Shown: positions 51,027 to 59,545 of the stretch, one piece after another
How positions within the stretch are numbered: the stretch's first letter is position 1
Layout of the letters: each line of letters starts with the position of its first letter
NCBI GenBank assembly: GCA_029224465.1
Contig: JAQXUQ010000002.1
Span: forward strand, 62,001-126,000
Source of the DNA: Bacillota bacterium
Lineage (GTDB): Bacteria > Bacillota > Clostridia > Lachnospirales > Lachnospiraceae
Direction: 5' to 3'
Length of the DNA: 64,000 nt
The notes under the pieces: generated by a model
Databases searched by the model: none
Told to the model about the DNA's origin: nothing
What the model saw: the letters and a program-made list of their open reading frames with translations, nothing else
Translations under genes and position numbers: made by a program

Positions 51027-52745
51027 TTATTTGTTACGATCCGGGAGAAGTATCTCCATCTTCTCTTCGACCGCGGCTTTCAGATCCGCAGCAAGGTCCT
51101 CCGCCGCCTGCCTACTGCCGCCGGCAGCATAGTAATAAAACTTGATTTTCGGTTCCGTTCCGGACGGCCGCATCGCAAACCACAGGCCATCTCCGAAATC
51201 GAATTTCAGCACATTGGAGGGCGGCAGGATGTCATGGCCGTCATCGTATCCCGCAATATAATCCGTCGTTGTTCTGACTCTGAATTTCCCGAAATGATCC
51301 GGCTTCCCGTCACGGAACGCGCTCATCATTGCCGCAATCTTTGCGGCGCCTTCCTGACCCTTCAGAACAATCGAGACCTGCTCTTCCGCCGTATATCCGT
51401 ATTTCCTGTAGAGCATTTCGAGGACGTCCCGCATTGCCATACCGCGCTTTCGATAGAAGGCCGCCATCTCGCAAAGCAGCATTCCGGCGCAGATTCCGTC
51501 TTTATCCCGGACCTGCTCTCCGGGCGCGCAGCCGATGCTCTCCTCATACCCGAAGAAATATGTGTATCCGAGTTTTTCAATTCTCGGGATCTGTCCGCAG
51601 ATATTCTTGAAGCCGGTAAGTGCCTGAAATACTTCGATACCGTAGTCCCTGCAGATTGTTTTGCCGAGGTCTCCGGTTACGATCGACTGGATCATAGCGG
51701 CATTCGGCGGCAGAGTCCCTTTCTCCTTTTCAGACATCGCCAGATAGAAGATCAGAAGCGCGCCGGTCTGGTTGCCGTTTAAGAAACGGTAGCCGACGTT
51801 TCCGTCCGCGATTTCGACTGCCATCCTGTCACTGTCCGGGTCTGTGGCGATTAAAAGCTCCGCGTTCTTCTCTTTCCCGAGCTTCTCCGCAAGGTCAAAG
51901 GCTTTGGGATTCTCGGGATTCGGAAACGGAACCGTCGTAAAATCGGGGTCCGGGTCCTTCTGCTGCGGTACAATAAAGAAATTTTCAAAGCCGCGTTCCC
52001 GCATCAGCGTCTGCATCGGCACACTGCCGGCTCCGTTGAGAGGCGTGTATACGACGGGCACAGTCCGGTCCAGCGCCGCGTCCTCCCACTGCGCCATCGA
52101 ATGGCAGTAATCCAGATAGGCGCGGTCCATGTCTTCGCCGAGCATCAAAATCCGGCCGCTGCGCACGCCCTCCTCAATACTGCTCTTTGCAAATTTGTCA
52201 AACAGATCATGGCGCTGCATTGCCGCTGCGATCCCGTCCGACACTTCCCCGGAAATCTGCGCGCCGTCCTTCCAGTACACCTTGTATCCATTGTACTCTT
52301 TCGGATTGTGGCTTGCCGTCATGTTGATGCCGGATACGGCTCCGATCCTCCGGACCGCGAATGAAAGCTCGGGGGTCGGTCGAAGCGACGGGAACAGATA
52401 GACACGGATTCCATTCCCGGCCAGAATCTGCGCCGCCAGCTCCGAAAACTCTCTGGAATGATGCCTGCAGTCATACGCGATGACAACGCCCTTGTCCGGA
52501 TCTTCTCCGCTCGATAAAATATAGTCCGCGATTCCCTGCGTTGCCCTTCCAACCGTCAGCTCGTTCATTCTGTTCGTGCCGGCGCCGCAGATTCCCCGAA
52601 GCCCCGCGGTGCCAAACGCGATATCCTGATAGAACCGGTCGTTGATCTCTGCCGCATTTCCTTCGATTGCCTTTAATTCCATGTGCATCGGATCGTTTTC
52701 CGGTATCCCGGAAAGCCAGGTCTTATATGTTTTCTGTGCATCCAT
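51027..52745 (-). CDS. pgcA: Phosphoglucomutase/phosphomannomutase (alpha-D-phosphohexomutase)
   Basis: Interconverts glucose 1- and 6-phosphate for glycogen and envelope sugars. The ATG at 52745 (MDAQKTYKTWLSGIPENDPM) follows AGGGGGAAAACA; the frame to 52892 runs into the AAA gene. In 572 residues: catalytic Ser in NMTASHNPKEYNGYK (about 141), metal loop TDPDSDRMAVE (about 285), sugar-binding GYEESIGCAPG (about 388) and phosphate-binding MRPSGTEPKIKFY near the end. Length fits the long PgcA/PGM2 form. Pairs functionally with pgi in this window. Confidence 0.95.
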   Translation of the reverse strand: MDAQKTYKTWLSGIPENDPMHMELKAIEGNAAEINDRFYQDIAFGTAGLRGICGAGTNRMNELTVGRATQGIADYILSSGEDPDKGVVIAYDCRHHSREFSELAAQILAGNGIRVYLFPSLRPTPELSFAVRRIGAVSGINMTASHNPKEYNGYKVYWKDGAQISGEVSDGIAAAMQRHDLFDKFAKSSIEEGVRSGRILMLGEDMDRAYLDYCHSMAQWEDAALDRTVPVVYTPLNGAGSVPMQTLMRERGFENFFIVPQQKDPDPDFTTVPFPNPENPKAFDLAEKLGKEKNAELLIATDPDSDRMAVEIADGNVGYRFLNGNQTGALLIFYLAMSEKEKGTLPPNAAMIQSIVTGDLGKTICRDYGIEVFQALTGFKNICGQIPRIEKLGYTYFFGYEESIGCAPGEQVRDKDGICAGMLLCEMAAFYRKRGMAMRDVLEMLYRKYGYTAEEQVSIVLKGQEGAAKIAAMMSAFRDGKPDHFGKFRVRTTTDYIAGYDDGHDILPPSNVLKFDFGDGLWFAMRPSGTEPKIKFYYYAAGGSRQAAEDLAADLKAAVEEKMEILLPDRNK

Positions 52746-52773
52746 TGTTTTCCCCCTGTTACAGCGCTTCGTC

Positions 52774-54294
52774 TTACAGTATCCGGTCAACCGCTTCCGC
52801 GTCAAAAACAACACTCTCCAGCTTCTTTGTCTCAATCTGATAAAGCGCATTCGCCGCCAGATGCTCGGCCGCCTGTTCAAGATCGCGCACACCGGTCGTA
52901 TCTTTAAACTTTCTTACGACCAGCTCCGCGGCTTCCTCTGTCACGACGCATTCTTCCCGGTTCATTCCCATTCTCTTCAAAACACGGGGCAGCGAAAACT
53001 GCAGAAAAATCGTCTTCTTCTCCTCCGGCGTATAATCCGGTATATCAATGACCGCGAAGCGGCTCATCAGGGGCGCGCTGATTCTGGACTTGTCATTTGC
53101 CGTCGCGATCGGATAGACGCCGGACGTCGGGATCATGCACTCCATGTAGTTATCGGTAAAGCCGATATTATCCAGCAGAGTCAACAGTGCGTCTGCGGGG
53201 TTACCTCCGCCTGCGGCCCTTGTATCCGCCTTGTCAAGTTCGTTGATAATAAAGACAAGATTGGATTCCCCTGCCGCGTAGAACGCCTCCATGATGCTTC
53301 CGGGTTTCGCATTCGAATATACTCTCGGAGATCCGGTCAGCTGCTCGGAGTTATGGATCGAGCTCATGTCGAGCGTCGTCCACGGCAGCTTTAGAATTCT
53401 CGCGACCGCATAGGCAATCTGGGATTTCCCGGTGCCGGCAGGCCCCGCAAGCAGAAGCCCGTAAGCCGGCAGCGTATGTGTTCTGTTGATCTGAATAATT
53501 GTTTCGATGATCCGCTGCTTGACCTCGTCCATACCATACAGCTCTTCATCGAGAATTCTCCGCGCCTGCACGGGATCGATCGCTTCGAAGTAATCACTCT
53601 TCCACTGCACATTCAGCATGATAGAGAGCGCCCTCTGCGCATGCCTTCGTTCCTCGGGACTTACTTCCTTCGATCTTGCGACAGCAAGGTTTCTGCGCGC
53701 CCAGAGCCGGATATTCGAGGGGAGCGTCCTGCCGGTGCAGGAAAGGAAGTCCGTGATGCTCTGCAGGCTTGTGAGCTTCATGTCGTCGCCTTCGGGGTCC
53801 GTGTCGTCGTCTTCCTGCGCTTCATCGAGCGAACTGCTCTGCAGAAGTCTTGTAATCATAAACTGCAGAAATCCGTCTTCCGCGGAAAGCTTGGTCTCTC
53901 CGCCGGAATCGACTTCCCGGATTTTATAGACAGCAAATCCCTGCCCCGTACGCGCTCCGGACAGCCGCACGCCGATCTGATTGTTCCCGAGCCACGAAAG
54001 AAGCGCCGTAAACCGGCTGTCAATCCGCAGGATATCCACCGTGCAGCCTTCCCCCGAAGCCGGCACATAACGGAAGGCCGTCCGCTTGTCCGGGCTCATG
54101 AAAACACCGCTCACATGATGCTGCAGCGCGGCATCCTTATCGTCCAGCACCAGAATCGGATGCGCGGCGTCCGCAAAGGACGCGTCGCTTTCAAATTCCG
54201 TATAGGTGCACACCTTTGGTGCAACAGCGCTGCTCTTTGACTGCGGGCTGTCCGCGTCTTGTTTTGCGCTGAAATCAAACATAAGCGAAGGCAT
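52774..54294 (-). CDS. Lon-like AAA ATPase without protease domain
   Basis: Unknown function. The C-terminal half of 506 residues matches the ATPase module of Lon: EELYGMDEVKQRIIETIIQI, Walker A GPAGTGKS (about 277), Walker B region VFIINELDKAD (about 341) where Lon has LDEIDK, sensor 1 IATANDKS, Arg finger MSRFAVIDIPDYTPEE and sensor 2 GVRDLEQAAEHLAANAL. The Ser-Lys protease domain is absent: the chain ends about 30 residues after. The usual Walker B Asp is Asn, the Glu is kept. Residues 1-200 are unlike the Lon N-domain. GGAG lies 7 bases before the ATG. A remodelling or chaperone role is possible (inference). Confidence 0.82.
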   Translation of the reverse strand: MPSLMFDFSAKQDADSPQSKSSAVAPKVCTYTEFESDASFADAAHPILVLDDKDAALQHHVSGVFMSPDKRTAFRYVPASGEGCTVDILRIDSRFTALLSWLGNNQIGVRLSGARTGQGFAVYKIREVDSGGETKLSAEDGFLQFMITRLLQSSSLDEAQEDDDTDPEGDDMKLTSLQSITDFLSCTGRTLPSNIRLWARRNLAVARSKEVSPEERRHAQRALSIMLNVQWKSDYFEAIDPVQARRILDEELYGMDEVKQRIIETIIQINRTHTLPAYGLLLAGPAGTGKSQIAYAVARILKLPWTTLDMSSIHNSEQLTGSPRVYSNAKPGSIMEAFYAAGESNLVFIINELDKADTRAAGGGNPADALLTLLDNIGFTDNYMECMIPTSGVYPIATANDKSRISAPLMSRFAVIDIPDYTPEEKKTIFLQFSLPRVLKRMGMNREECVVTEEAAELVVRKFKDTTGVRDLEQAAEHLAANALYQIETKKLESVVFDAEAVDRIL

Positions 54295-54307
54295 CGAAAA
54301 ACTCCTT

Positions 54308-55186
54308 TCAGACCAGCCTCTTCTGGTATCCGCCGGTTACATTGGTCCCCGCCTTTTCGATAATAAAGGCCTGCGGATCGATCGACAGAATATCTTTCTT
54401 GACATCTTCCACTTCACTCTTGGCGACAACCGTGACCATGACTTCGGTCTCTTTGCCCGTATACGCGCCCATGCCTTTCCAGCAGGTTACGCCGCGGACG
54501 TACTTGCGCATGATGACGTCCTTGATCTCCGGATGGTGCGTAAAGATCATCAGCTCCAGCTCAATGTTCTGGTAGTGGAACCGGTCAATCGCAATTGCGA
54601 AGGCCGCGACGAAAATGATCGAATAAATCGCGACCGAAAGCTGAAACAGAATCGCCATCACGGTATACAGACAGGCGTTGAAAATCAGATTCATGAGGCC
54701 GACCGAGAAATGCCCCTTCTGGGTCAGATAAACGCCCAGAAGATCAAGTCCGCCGGCGCTGCCGCCGTTCGTAAGGATGAGCCCGCACCCGGCTCCGCCA
54801 AAAAGCCCCGCGATCAGGATGTTCGCGAGCGTATCATCAATCAACGGCTTTACGGGAATCGGTGCCAGTGTGAAGGCGATCGTCTGCACCGCGACCGAAA
54901 GCAGCGTTCCGATCAGCATCTTGCGGCTCATGGAACGGTACGCCAGAAGAAACAGCGGAATGTTCAGTGCGAGGTTGACAAGTCCAGCGACATCAACGGC
55001 GCTTACATTCGAAAAGAGCAGCGTCCGGATCAGCTGTGCCAGACCTACAATTCCGCCGGCGTACAAATGCAGCGGCATCATAAACCAGTTGACCGCACAG
55101 GCATATATTGCGGAACCCAGAACAATCATCAAAAGATTCGACGGCGTCATCGGCCGGTAGGGTCCGGTAATCTTATTCTCTTCCAT
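54308..55186 (-). CDS. YitT family membrane protein with DUF2179 domain
   Basis: Family with no firmly known function, common in Bacillota. The 292 residues have five to six membrane segments (SNLLMIVLGSAIYACAVNWF first; LILTNGGSAGGLDLLGVYLT is the family signature, about 160) and a soluble C-terminal DUF2179 domain (YQNIELELMIFTHHPEIKDV, GMGAYTGKETEVMVTVVAKS). It lies 13 bases before the AAA gene and is probably co-transcribed with it. Confidence 0.92.
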   Translation of the reverse strand: MEENKITGPYRPMTPSNLLMIVLGSAIYACAVNWFMMPLHLYAGGIVGLAQLIRTLLFSNVSAVDVAGLVNLALNIPLFLLAYRSMSRKMLIGTLLSVAVQTIAFTLAPIPVKPLIDDTLANILIAGLFGGAGCGLILTNGGSAGGLDLLGVYLTQKGHFSVGLMNLIFNACLYTVMAILFQLSVAIYSIIFVAAFAIAIDRFHYQNIELELMIFTHHPEIKDVIMRKYVRGVTCWKGMGAYTGKETEVMVTVVAKSEVEDVKKDILSIDPQAFIIEKAGTNVTGGYQKRLV

Positions 55187-55230
55187 ACTGTTTCGTCCTG
55201 ACCATTCCTTTTTGTGTATTCCGGGCCTGC

Positions 55231-55617
55231 TTATCTGCAGGCAACCGCGTCAATCTCCAGCTTTGCTCCCTTTGGCAGCGCCGCGACCTGCACCGCGCAC
55301 CTTGCGGGAAACGGCGCCGTAAAGAACGTCGCGTACACTTCATTCATCGCGGCAAAATCGGCGATATCCGAAAGATAAACTGTCGTTTTAACGACATCGG
55401 ACATGTCCATGCCTGCTGCCGCGAGGATATTCCGGATATTTGTCAGAGACCGCGCCGTCTGCGTGCGGATATCATCGCCCGCGAAGTTTCCTGTCGCAGG
55501 GTCAACCGGAATCTGTCCGGATACATAAACGGTTTTGCTGCTCTGCGTCACTTCCACTCCCGCGGAATACGGTCCGAGCGCGGCGGGTGCCTGATCGGTT
55601 ACAACTGCCTTATTCAT
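55231..55617 (-). CDS. ridA: RidA (YjgF/UK114) enamine/imine deaminase
   Basis: Hydrolyses reactive 2-aminoacrylate and related enamines made by PLP enzymes. The start MNKAVVTDQAPAALGPYSAG (55617) has AAAGGAGAG upstream; an in-frame TTG and ATG lie a few codons earlier. In 128 residues the RidA signature is complete: VSGQIPVDPATG (about 31), AAGMDMSDVVKTTVYLSDI, and FPARCAVQVAALPKGAKLEI with the substrate-binding Arg (about 105) and Glu. Isolated upstream by a hairpin from the bile salt hydrolase gene. Confidence 0.95.
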   Translation of the reverse strand: MNKAVVTDQAPAALGPYSAGVEVTQSSKTVYVSGQIPVDPATGNFAGDDIRTQTARSLTNIRNILAAAGMDMSDVVKTTVYLSDIADFAAMNEVYATFFTAPFPARCAVQVAALPKGAKLEIDAVACR

Positions 55618-55670
55618 AAGCATCAACTCTCCTTTTACAATATGACAGGTATTCTATACTTTGTCAGCGC

Positions 55671-55722
55671 GGCCCGCAATGGAGCATCGGAATATTCCTG
55701 CCATTGCGTTCCACTGCGGGCC
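55671..55722. other. Large hairpin between bsh and ridA
   Basis: GGCCCGCAATGGA (55671-55683) pairs with TCCACTGCGGGCC (55710-55722, one G-T). The words CAATGG/CCATTG also recur inside the loop, so alternative folds exist. A T-tract follows only on the + strand; termination of the minus-strand bsh transcript is therefore uncertain. Confidence 0.55.
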
Positions 55723-55741
55723 TTTTCTGTCCAATAGATGT

Positions 55742-56731
55742 TCAGTTCTGCATCCGGATCTGCTGTCCCTGCACCAGTTCATAGGATGTCAGCTGCTCCG
55801 CGTCCAGATCTGTATGGTGCATGTCTACCGCGGTAATCTGACTGTTCTCATAGGTCGTGTAATAGTAGATTCCCTTGTCCAGATTGCAGCAGGAGCTGTA
55901 AATCGTATACTCGCAGACCGGGCGGCCGTCCTTATCCGTCCCGAGCCGGCAGCAGCCTTTCTGCTGCTCTACAGATCCGAGAATCTTGAAAAACTGACTG
56001 ATACTCGCGGATTCCGTCTCCGCTTTTTCCGAATTCATCCGTGTGAATGCGACCTTCACAAACCGGGATGCCGAAGACAGATCGCCCGGTATTCCGAAAC
56101 CGCCCATCCCGCGGCTGTAAGCATTCAGCGTAACCCCCGGAATCAGCTTCTGCTGTGGAAGTCCCGCCGAAGCGTTCATATAATCCGCAAGGTGCGTCAT
56201 CTGATAGTCAAAGGTCGGGTTGTTTGTCATGACACCGACCGGATTATCGTAAACCACACCGCCCTTTGCTGTCTGCTCAAAAACAACCGCTTCCTTCTGA
56301 TCCGCGATCATCCAGTGCAGCGGTGAAGGCGGAAGCTGCGGCGCGAACGCGTCGTCCGTCAGATTGATTTTCGCAAGAAGCGCTCTCGCTTCCTGAACAC
56401 TTCCGCACTGACCGAGAATCCACGGAATGAATTCGAAAGAGGTGATATTATCCTTCCCTTCCGCCTCTTTCCTGTAGTCCGCGTTTCCGGGGAAGTTCAA
56501 GCCTGCCATGCCAAGCCCCTTTTCATTGATCGCGTCATAATACAGAGGATAGTCACCTATTACATACGCCATTCCGATCAGCGCGAAATGATGCGGCACG
56601 GGCGCGCAGTGGCGGAATGTAAGCGCCTTGTTTCTCGGCGTAACCGTCACCGTCTCATGATAGGAAAACTCAAGATCCAGATTTCTGCCAAAATAATGGT
56701 CCTTACCCGTATAAGCTGCTGCTGTACACAT
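55742..56731 (-). CDS. bsh: Choloylglycine hydrolase (bile salt hydrolase)
   Basis: Ntn-type hydrolase that frees bile acids from glycine or taurine. The start at 56731 gives MCTAAAYTGKDHYFGRNLDL: Cys2 becomes the N-terminal nucleophile once Met is removed, and Arg16 and Asp19 match the catalytic set. AAAGGAGCAGATGGAACA precedes it. The 329 residues also carry GMAGLNFPG (Asn) and VMTNNPTFDYQMTHL (Asn in NNP), and a C-terminal ACDL-type Arg. The frame extends to 57217, but that part overlaps the radical SAM gene. A penicillin V acylase is the alternative; sequence favours bile salts. Strongly suggests a gut habitat. Confidence 0.92.
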   Translation of the reverse strand: MCTAAAYTGKDHYFGRNLDLEFSYHETVTVTPRNKALTFRHCAPVPHHFALIGMAYVIGDYPLYYDAINEKGLGMAGLNFPGNADYRKEAEGKDNITSFEFIPWILGQCGSVQEARALLAKINLTDDAFAPQLPPSPLHWMIADQKEAVVFEQTAKGGVVYDNPVGVMTNNPTFDYQMTHLADYMNASAGLPQQKLIPGVTLNAYSRGMGGFGIPGDLSSASRFVKVAFTRMNSEKAETESASISQFFKILGSVEQQKGCCRLGTDKDGRPVCEYTIYSSCCNLDKGIYYYTTYENSQITAVDMHHTDLDAEQLTSYELVQGQQIRMQN

Positions 56732-56808
56732 TGTTCCATCTGCTCCTTTCCTTTGTGTCCTCTGACAAACCGGATACCGGTTATGACGGGCTGTGGTTCG
56801 TAACAAAA

Positions 56809-57741
56809 TCAGTCTATCACACTCTGCTGCCGGCAGGTCTCCCTGATTTTCTTCCGCAGCAGATTCATCACCTTCTTTTTGTCGCCGGCCCACAAAGGGG
56901 AGACAAGAAGCGCTTTCGGTCCGTCTCCGGTCATTCTGTGTACAACGACATCTTCCGGCAGCAGCGAAAGACATTCCGCTACAAGACTGCAATACTCTTC
57001 CATCGACATCTGCGGGAACGGATGCTCCCTGTATTCCTCCGCAAGCTGTGTGCCTTTCAAAATGTTCAGCATCTGCAGCTTGATGCCGTCCAGCCGCGGC
57101 TGCAGCTGCGCGAGATACCGCACAGTGTCCAGCATATCTTCCCGCGACTCTCCGGGGAGCCCCAGAATGACATGGACAACGACCGTAAAACCGGCTGCCT
57201 TGAGGCGTTGATAACACTCCGCAAAAACAGCCGTCGGATATCCGCGGTTGATCTTTTGTGCTGTTTTGTCGTGCATTGTCTGAAGACCCAGCTCGACCCA
57301 GACCGGCTTCACAGCCTGCAGCTTTTTCAGCATCGAAAGCTTTTCATCGTCAATGCAGTCCGGGCGTGTACCGATGGACAGTGCGGCGATCTCCGGTCTG
57401 CGAATCACTTTGCCGTAGAGTTCATACAGGCGCTTTGTGTCGCCGTATGTGTTCGTATAAGACTGGAAATACGCGATATACTTCCGCTGATCCTCCGGGA
57501 TTGCCGCCGGTATCTTGCGGTCCACCAATGCCTTCGCTTCCTGTATCTCCTGCTCTATCGTACGGCTCCCTGTCAGCGGCTTCGCGAATTCTCCGGAGCC
57601 TCCTTCCGAACAGAATGTGCAGCCGGAAAAGCCGGCTGTCCCGTCCCGGTTGGGGCAGGAGCAGCCGGCAGAAAGGGAAATCTTGTAGACTTTCTGTCCG
57701 TATTCCTTTTTCAGATACTCGGATAAGGTTAGAATTTCCAT
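56809..57741 (-). CDS. Radical SAM protein, TIGR01212/YhcC family
   Basis: Function of the family is unknown. The 310 residues start MEILTLSEYLKKEYGQKVYK; the cluster-binding cysteines are in CSCPNRDGTAGFSGCTFCSE (about 27-46; C-X-C, then GCTFC), followed by TGSRTIEQEIQEAK, SIGTRPDC, VELGLQTMHDKT and VIHVILGLPGES (here seen as VHVILGLPGES). GGAGAGACGGA precedes the ATG. It lies 22 bases after pgi, probably on the same transcript. Confidence 0.93.
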   Translation of the reverse strand: MEILTLSEYLKKEYGQKVYKISLSAGCSCPNRDGTAGFSGCTFCSEGGSGEFAKPLTGSRTIEQEIQEAKALVDRKIPAAIPEDQRKYIAYFQSYTNTYGDTKRLYELYGKVIRRPEIAALSIGTRPDCIDDEKLSMLKKLQAVKPVWVELGLQTMHDKTAQKINRGYPTAVFAECYQRLKAAGFTVVVHVILGLPGESREDMLDTVRYLAQLQPRLDGIKLQMLNILKGTQLAEEYREHPFPQMSMEEYCSLVAECLSLLPEDVVVHRMTGDGPKALLVSPLWAGDKKKVMNLLRKKIRETCRQQSVID

Positions 57742-57763
57742 TCCGTCTCTCCGGACAGGCGCG

Positions 57764-59344
57764 TCAGATCTCCAGCAGATCGCTGTAGGCTTTCAGAGCA
57801 CCTTCCGTATCGTGCGCGAGAACGCGTTTCGCAAGGACCTTGCCCAGCTGTACGCCTTCCTGATCGAAGCTGTTGACATTCCAGAGAAATCCCTGGAACA
57901 TCACCTTGTTCTCAAAGTGCGCAAGGAGCGCTCCGAGAGAAGCAGGGGTCAGCTGTCTTCCGGTGATAATGCTCGACGGACGTCCGCCCGCGAAGTTCTT
58001 GTTCCGATTCTCGTCTTTCTTTCCGCAGGCAAAGGCAACGATCTGCGCAGCCACATTTGCGCAGAGCTTCTTCTGGCTGGTACTGCCTTCGATGACAACA
58101 TCCGTACCGGTCTGGTTTTCGCGGAAGCCGATGAACTGCAGCGGAATGATGTTCGTTCCCTGATGGAGCAGCTGATAGAAAGAATGCTGGCCGTTGGTTC
58201 CGGGCTCTCCGAAAATGACAGGTCCGGTCACATAGTCTACAGGCTCGCCGAAACGATTGACCGATTTGCCGTTGGACTCCATGTCCACCTGCTGCAGATG
58301 TGCCGGGAATCTGGAAAGAGCCTGCGAATACGGCAAAACAGCCGTCGCCTCCATCCCGAGAACATTGCGCTCATATACGCCGATCAGTGCATCCAGCATG
58401 TCCGGATTCTTTAACGGGTCCTTCTCCTGTGCAAGCTTGTCCTCGGCATGCGCGCCGTCAAGAAACTGCGCGAACACTTCCGGTCCGAAGGCAAGCGAGA
58501 GAACCGCGCCGCCGACCGCCGAAGAACTCGAATAACGGCCTCCGATATAGTCATCCATAAAGAATGCGGCAAGATATCCCGCATTCTTTGCCAGAGGGGA
58601 TGTCTCACTGGTTACCGCGATCATATGTTTCGCGGGATTATATCCTGCCTTGACAAGAGCATCCTTGACAAACGCCTCATTTGTCAGCGTCTCCAGTGTT
58701 GTGCCGGATTTGGATACAAGAATGAAAATGGCATGCGCCACATCCGTAGACGCGAGAACCGCTGCCGCGTCGTCAGGGTCCACGTTGGAGATGAACTTCG
58801 CGCTCATCTTGAAATTTCCGGTTGCCTTTGCCCAGTTCTCGAGTGCGATGTACATGGCTCTGGGGCCGAGATCGCTTCCTCCGATGCCGATCTGGACAAC
58901 GGATGTGAACTTTTCCCCGTTCTCGTTTACAATTTCACCGCTGTGCACCTTATTTGCAAAGTCGGCAATTCTCTTCTGCTGTTCTTCATAGAACGCGCGC
59001 TTGTTGACGCCGTCTGCGACAACATCCCTGCCGAGCTGTCCTCTGCACAGCTGATGCAGAACAAGACGCTTTTCACCGGTATTGATGACAGCGCCGTTGT
59101 AGAGCTCCTCGTACTTTTCGGACAGCTGCGCCTCAAGAGCCAGGTCCCGCAGCGCTCCCAGCGTGTCATCGTCCACTGCCTTCGCCGCATAGTTGTACTG
59201 CAGTCCTTCCGCCATCGGCACGCTGTACTTCTTAACGCGTTCCGCGCCCTCTTCCCCGCTCATCACCGCGGCAAGATCCACGCGCTTTGTTTCTTCCAGC
59301 TTCTTAAAGGAAGCCAGTGTATCAAGGTTTTTCCAATCAGCCAT
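57764..59344 (-). CDS. pgi: Glucose-6-phosphate isomerase
   Basis: Interconverts glucose 6-phosphate and fructose 6-phosphate. The 526 residues show VQIGIGGSDLGPRAMYIALE (about 129-148), ILVSKSGTTLETLTNEAF (phosphate loop, about 202), VGGRYS-type GGRYSSSSAVGG (about 255), the Glu in FGEPGTNGQHSFYQLLHQGT (catalytic Glu and His, about 370) and the C-terminal Lys in SFDQEGVQLGKVLAK (about 500). Length is a little short of the 550-residue form but complete at both ends. First gene of the minus-strand run, behind an extended -10 promoter. Confidence 0.96.
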   Translation of the reverse strand: MADWKNLDTLASFKKLEETKRVDLAAVMSGEEGAERVKKYSVPMAEGLQYNYAAKAVDDDTLGALRDLALEAQLSEKYEELYNGAVINTGEKRLVLHQLCRGQLGRDVVADGVNKRAFYEEQQKRIADFANKVHSGEIVNENGEKFTSVVQIGIGGSDLGPRAMYIALENWAKATGNFKMSAKFISNVDPDDAAAVLASTDVAHAIFILVSKSGTTLETLTNEAFVKDALVKAGYNPAKHMIAVTSETSPLAKNAGYLAAFFMDDYIGGRYSSSSAVGGAVLSLAFGPEVFAQFLDGAHAEDKLAQEKDPLKNPDMLDALIGVYERNVLGMEATAVLPYSQALSRFPAHLQQVDMESNGKSVNRFGEPVDYVTGPVIFGEPGTNGQHSFYQLLHQGTNIIPLQFIGFRENQTGTDVVIEGSTSQKKLCANVAAQIVAFACGKKDENRNKNFAGGRPSSIITGRQLTPASLGALLAHFENKVMFQGFLWNVNSFDQEGVQLGKVLAKRVLAHDTEGALKAYSDLLEI

Positions 59345-59414
59345 AGTATCCTTTCCGCACCGACTCTAGGCGATGCACTGAAAAAGCTTCGGAACCGATC
59401 CCGAAATCGTTCTG

Positions 59415-59423
59415 ATTATATCA
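59415..59423 (-). promoter_or_regulatory. Extended -10 promoter of pgi
   Basis: TGA-TATAAT (59423-59415) on the minus strand, 71 bases upstream of the pgi ATG; no clear -35. Confidence 0.6.
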
Positions 59424-59465
59424 TGTAATATCCCCGAAGAACAGTGCCGCCCGGCCAAATAGCAC

Positions 59466-59494
59466 TTGCTCTTCCCCTGCAATCAATGGATAAT
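59466..59494 (+). promoter_or_regulatory. Promoter of xpaC-telA
   Basis: TTGCTC (59466-59471), 17 bases, GATAAT (59489-59494). It puts the transcript start near 59501, after the beginning of the longest frame at 59498, and supports the ATG at 59546. Confidence 0.65.
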
Positions 59495-59545
59495 TGAATG
59501 CAAAGATGTCTTCTTTCTACAGGAAGGCAGACAGGGGTTACTGAA

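Noticed and set aside
51027-52892. Longer phosphoglucomutase frame starting at 52892
   Set aside because: The extra 49 residues overlap the AAA gene and are Arg-rich; MDAQKTYK at 52745 has a clear ribosome site.
56732-57217. N-terminal extension of the bile salt hydrolase frame
   Set aside because: It would place residues before the catalytic Cys2, destroying the N-terminal nucleophile, and it overlaps the radical SAM gene. The ATG at 56731 has a good ribosome site.
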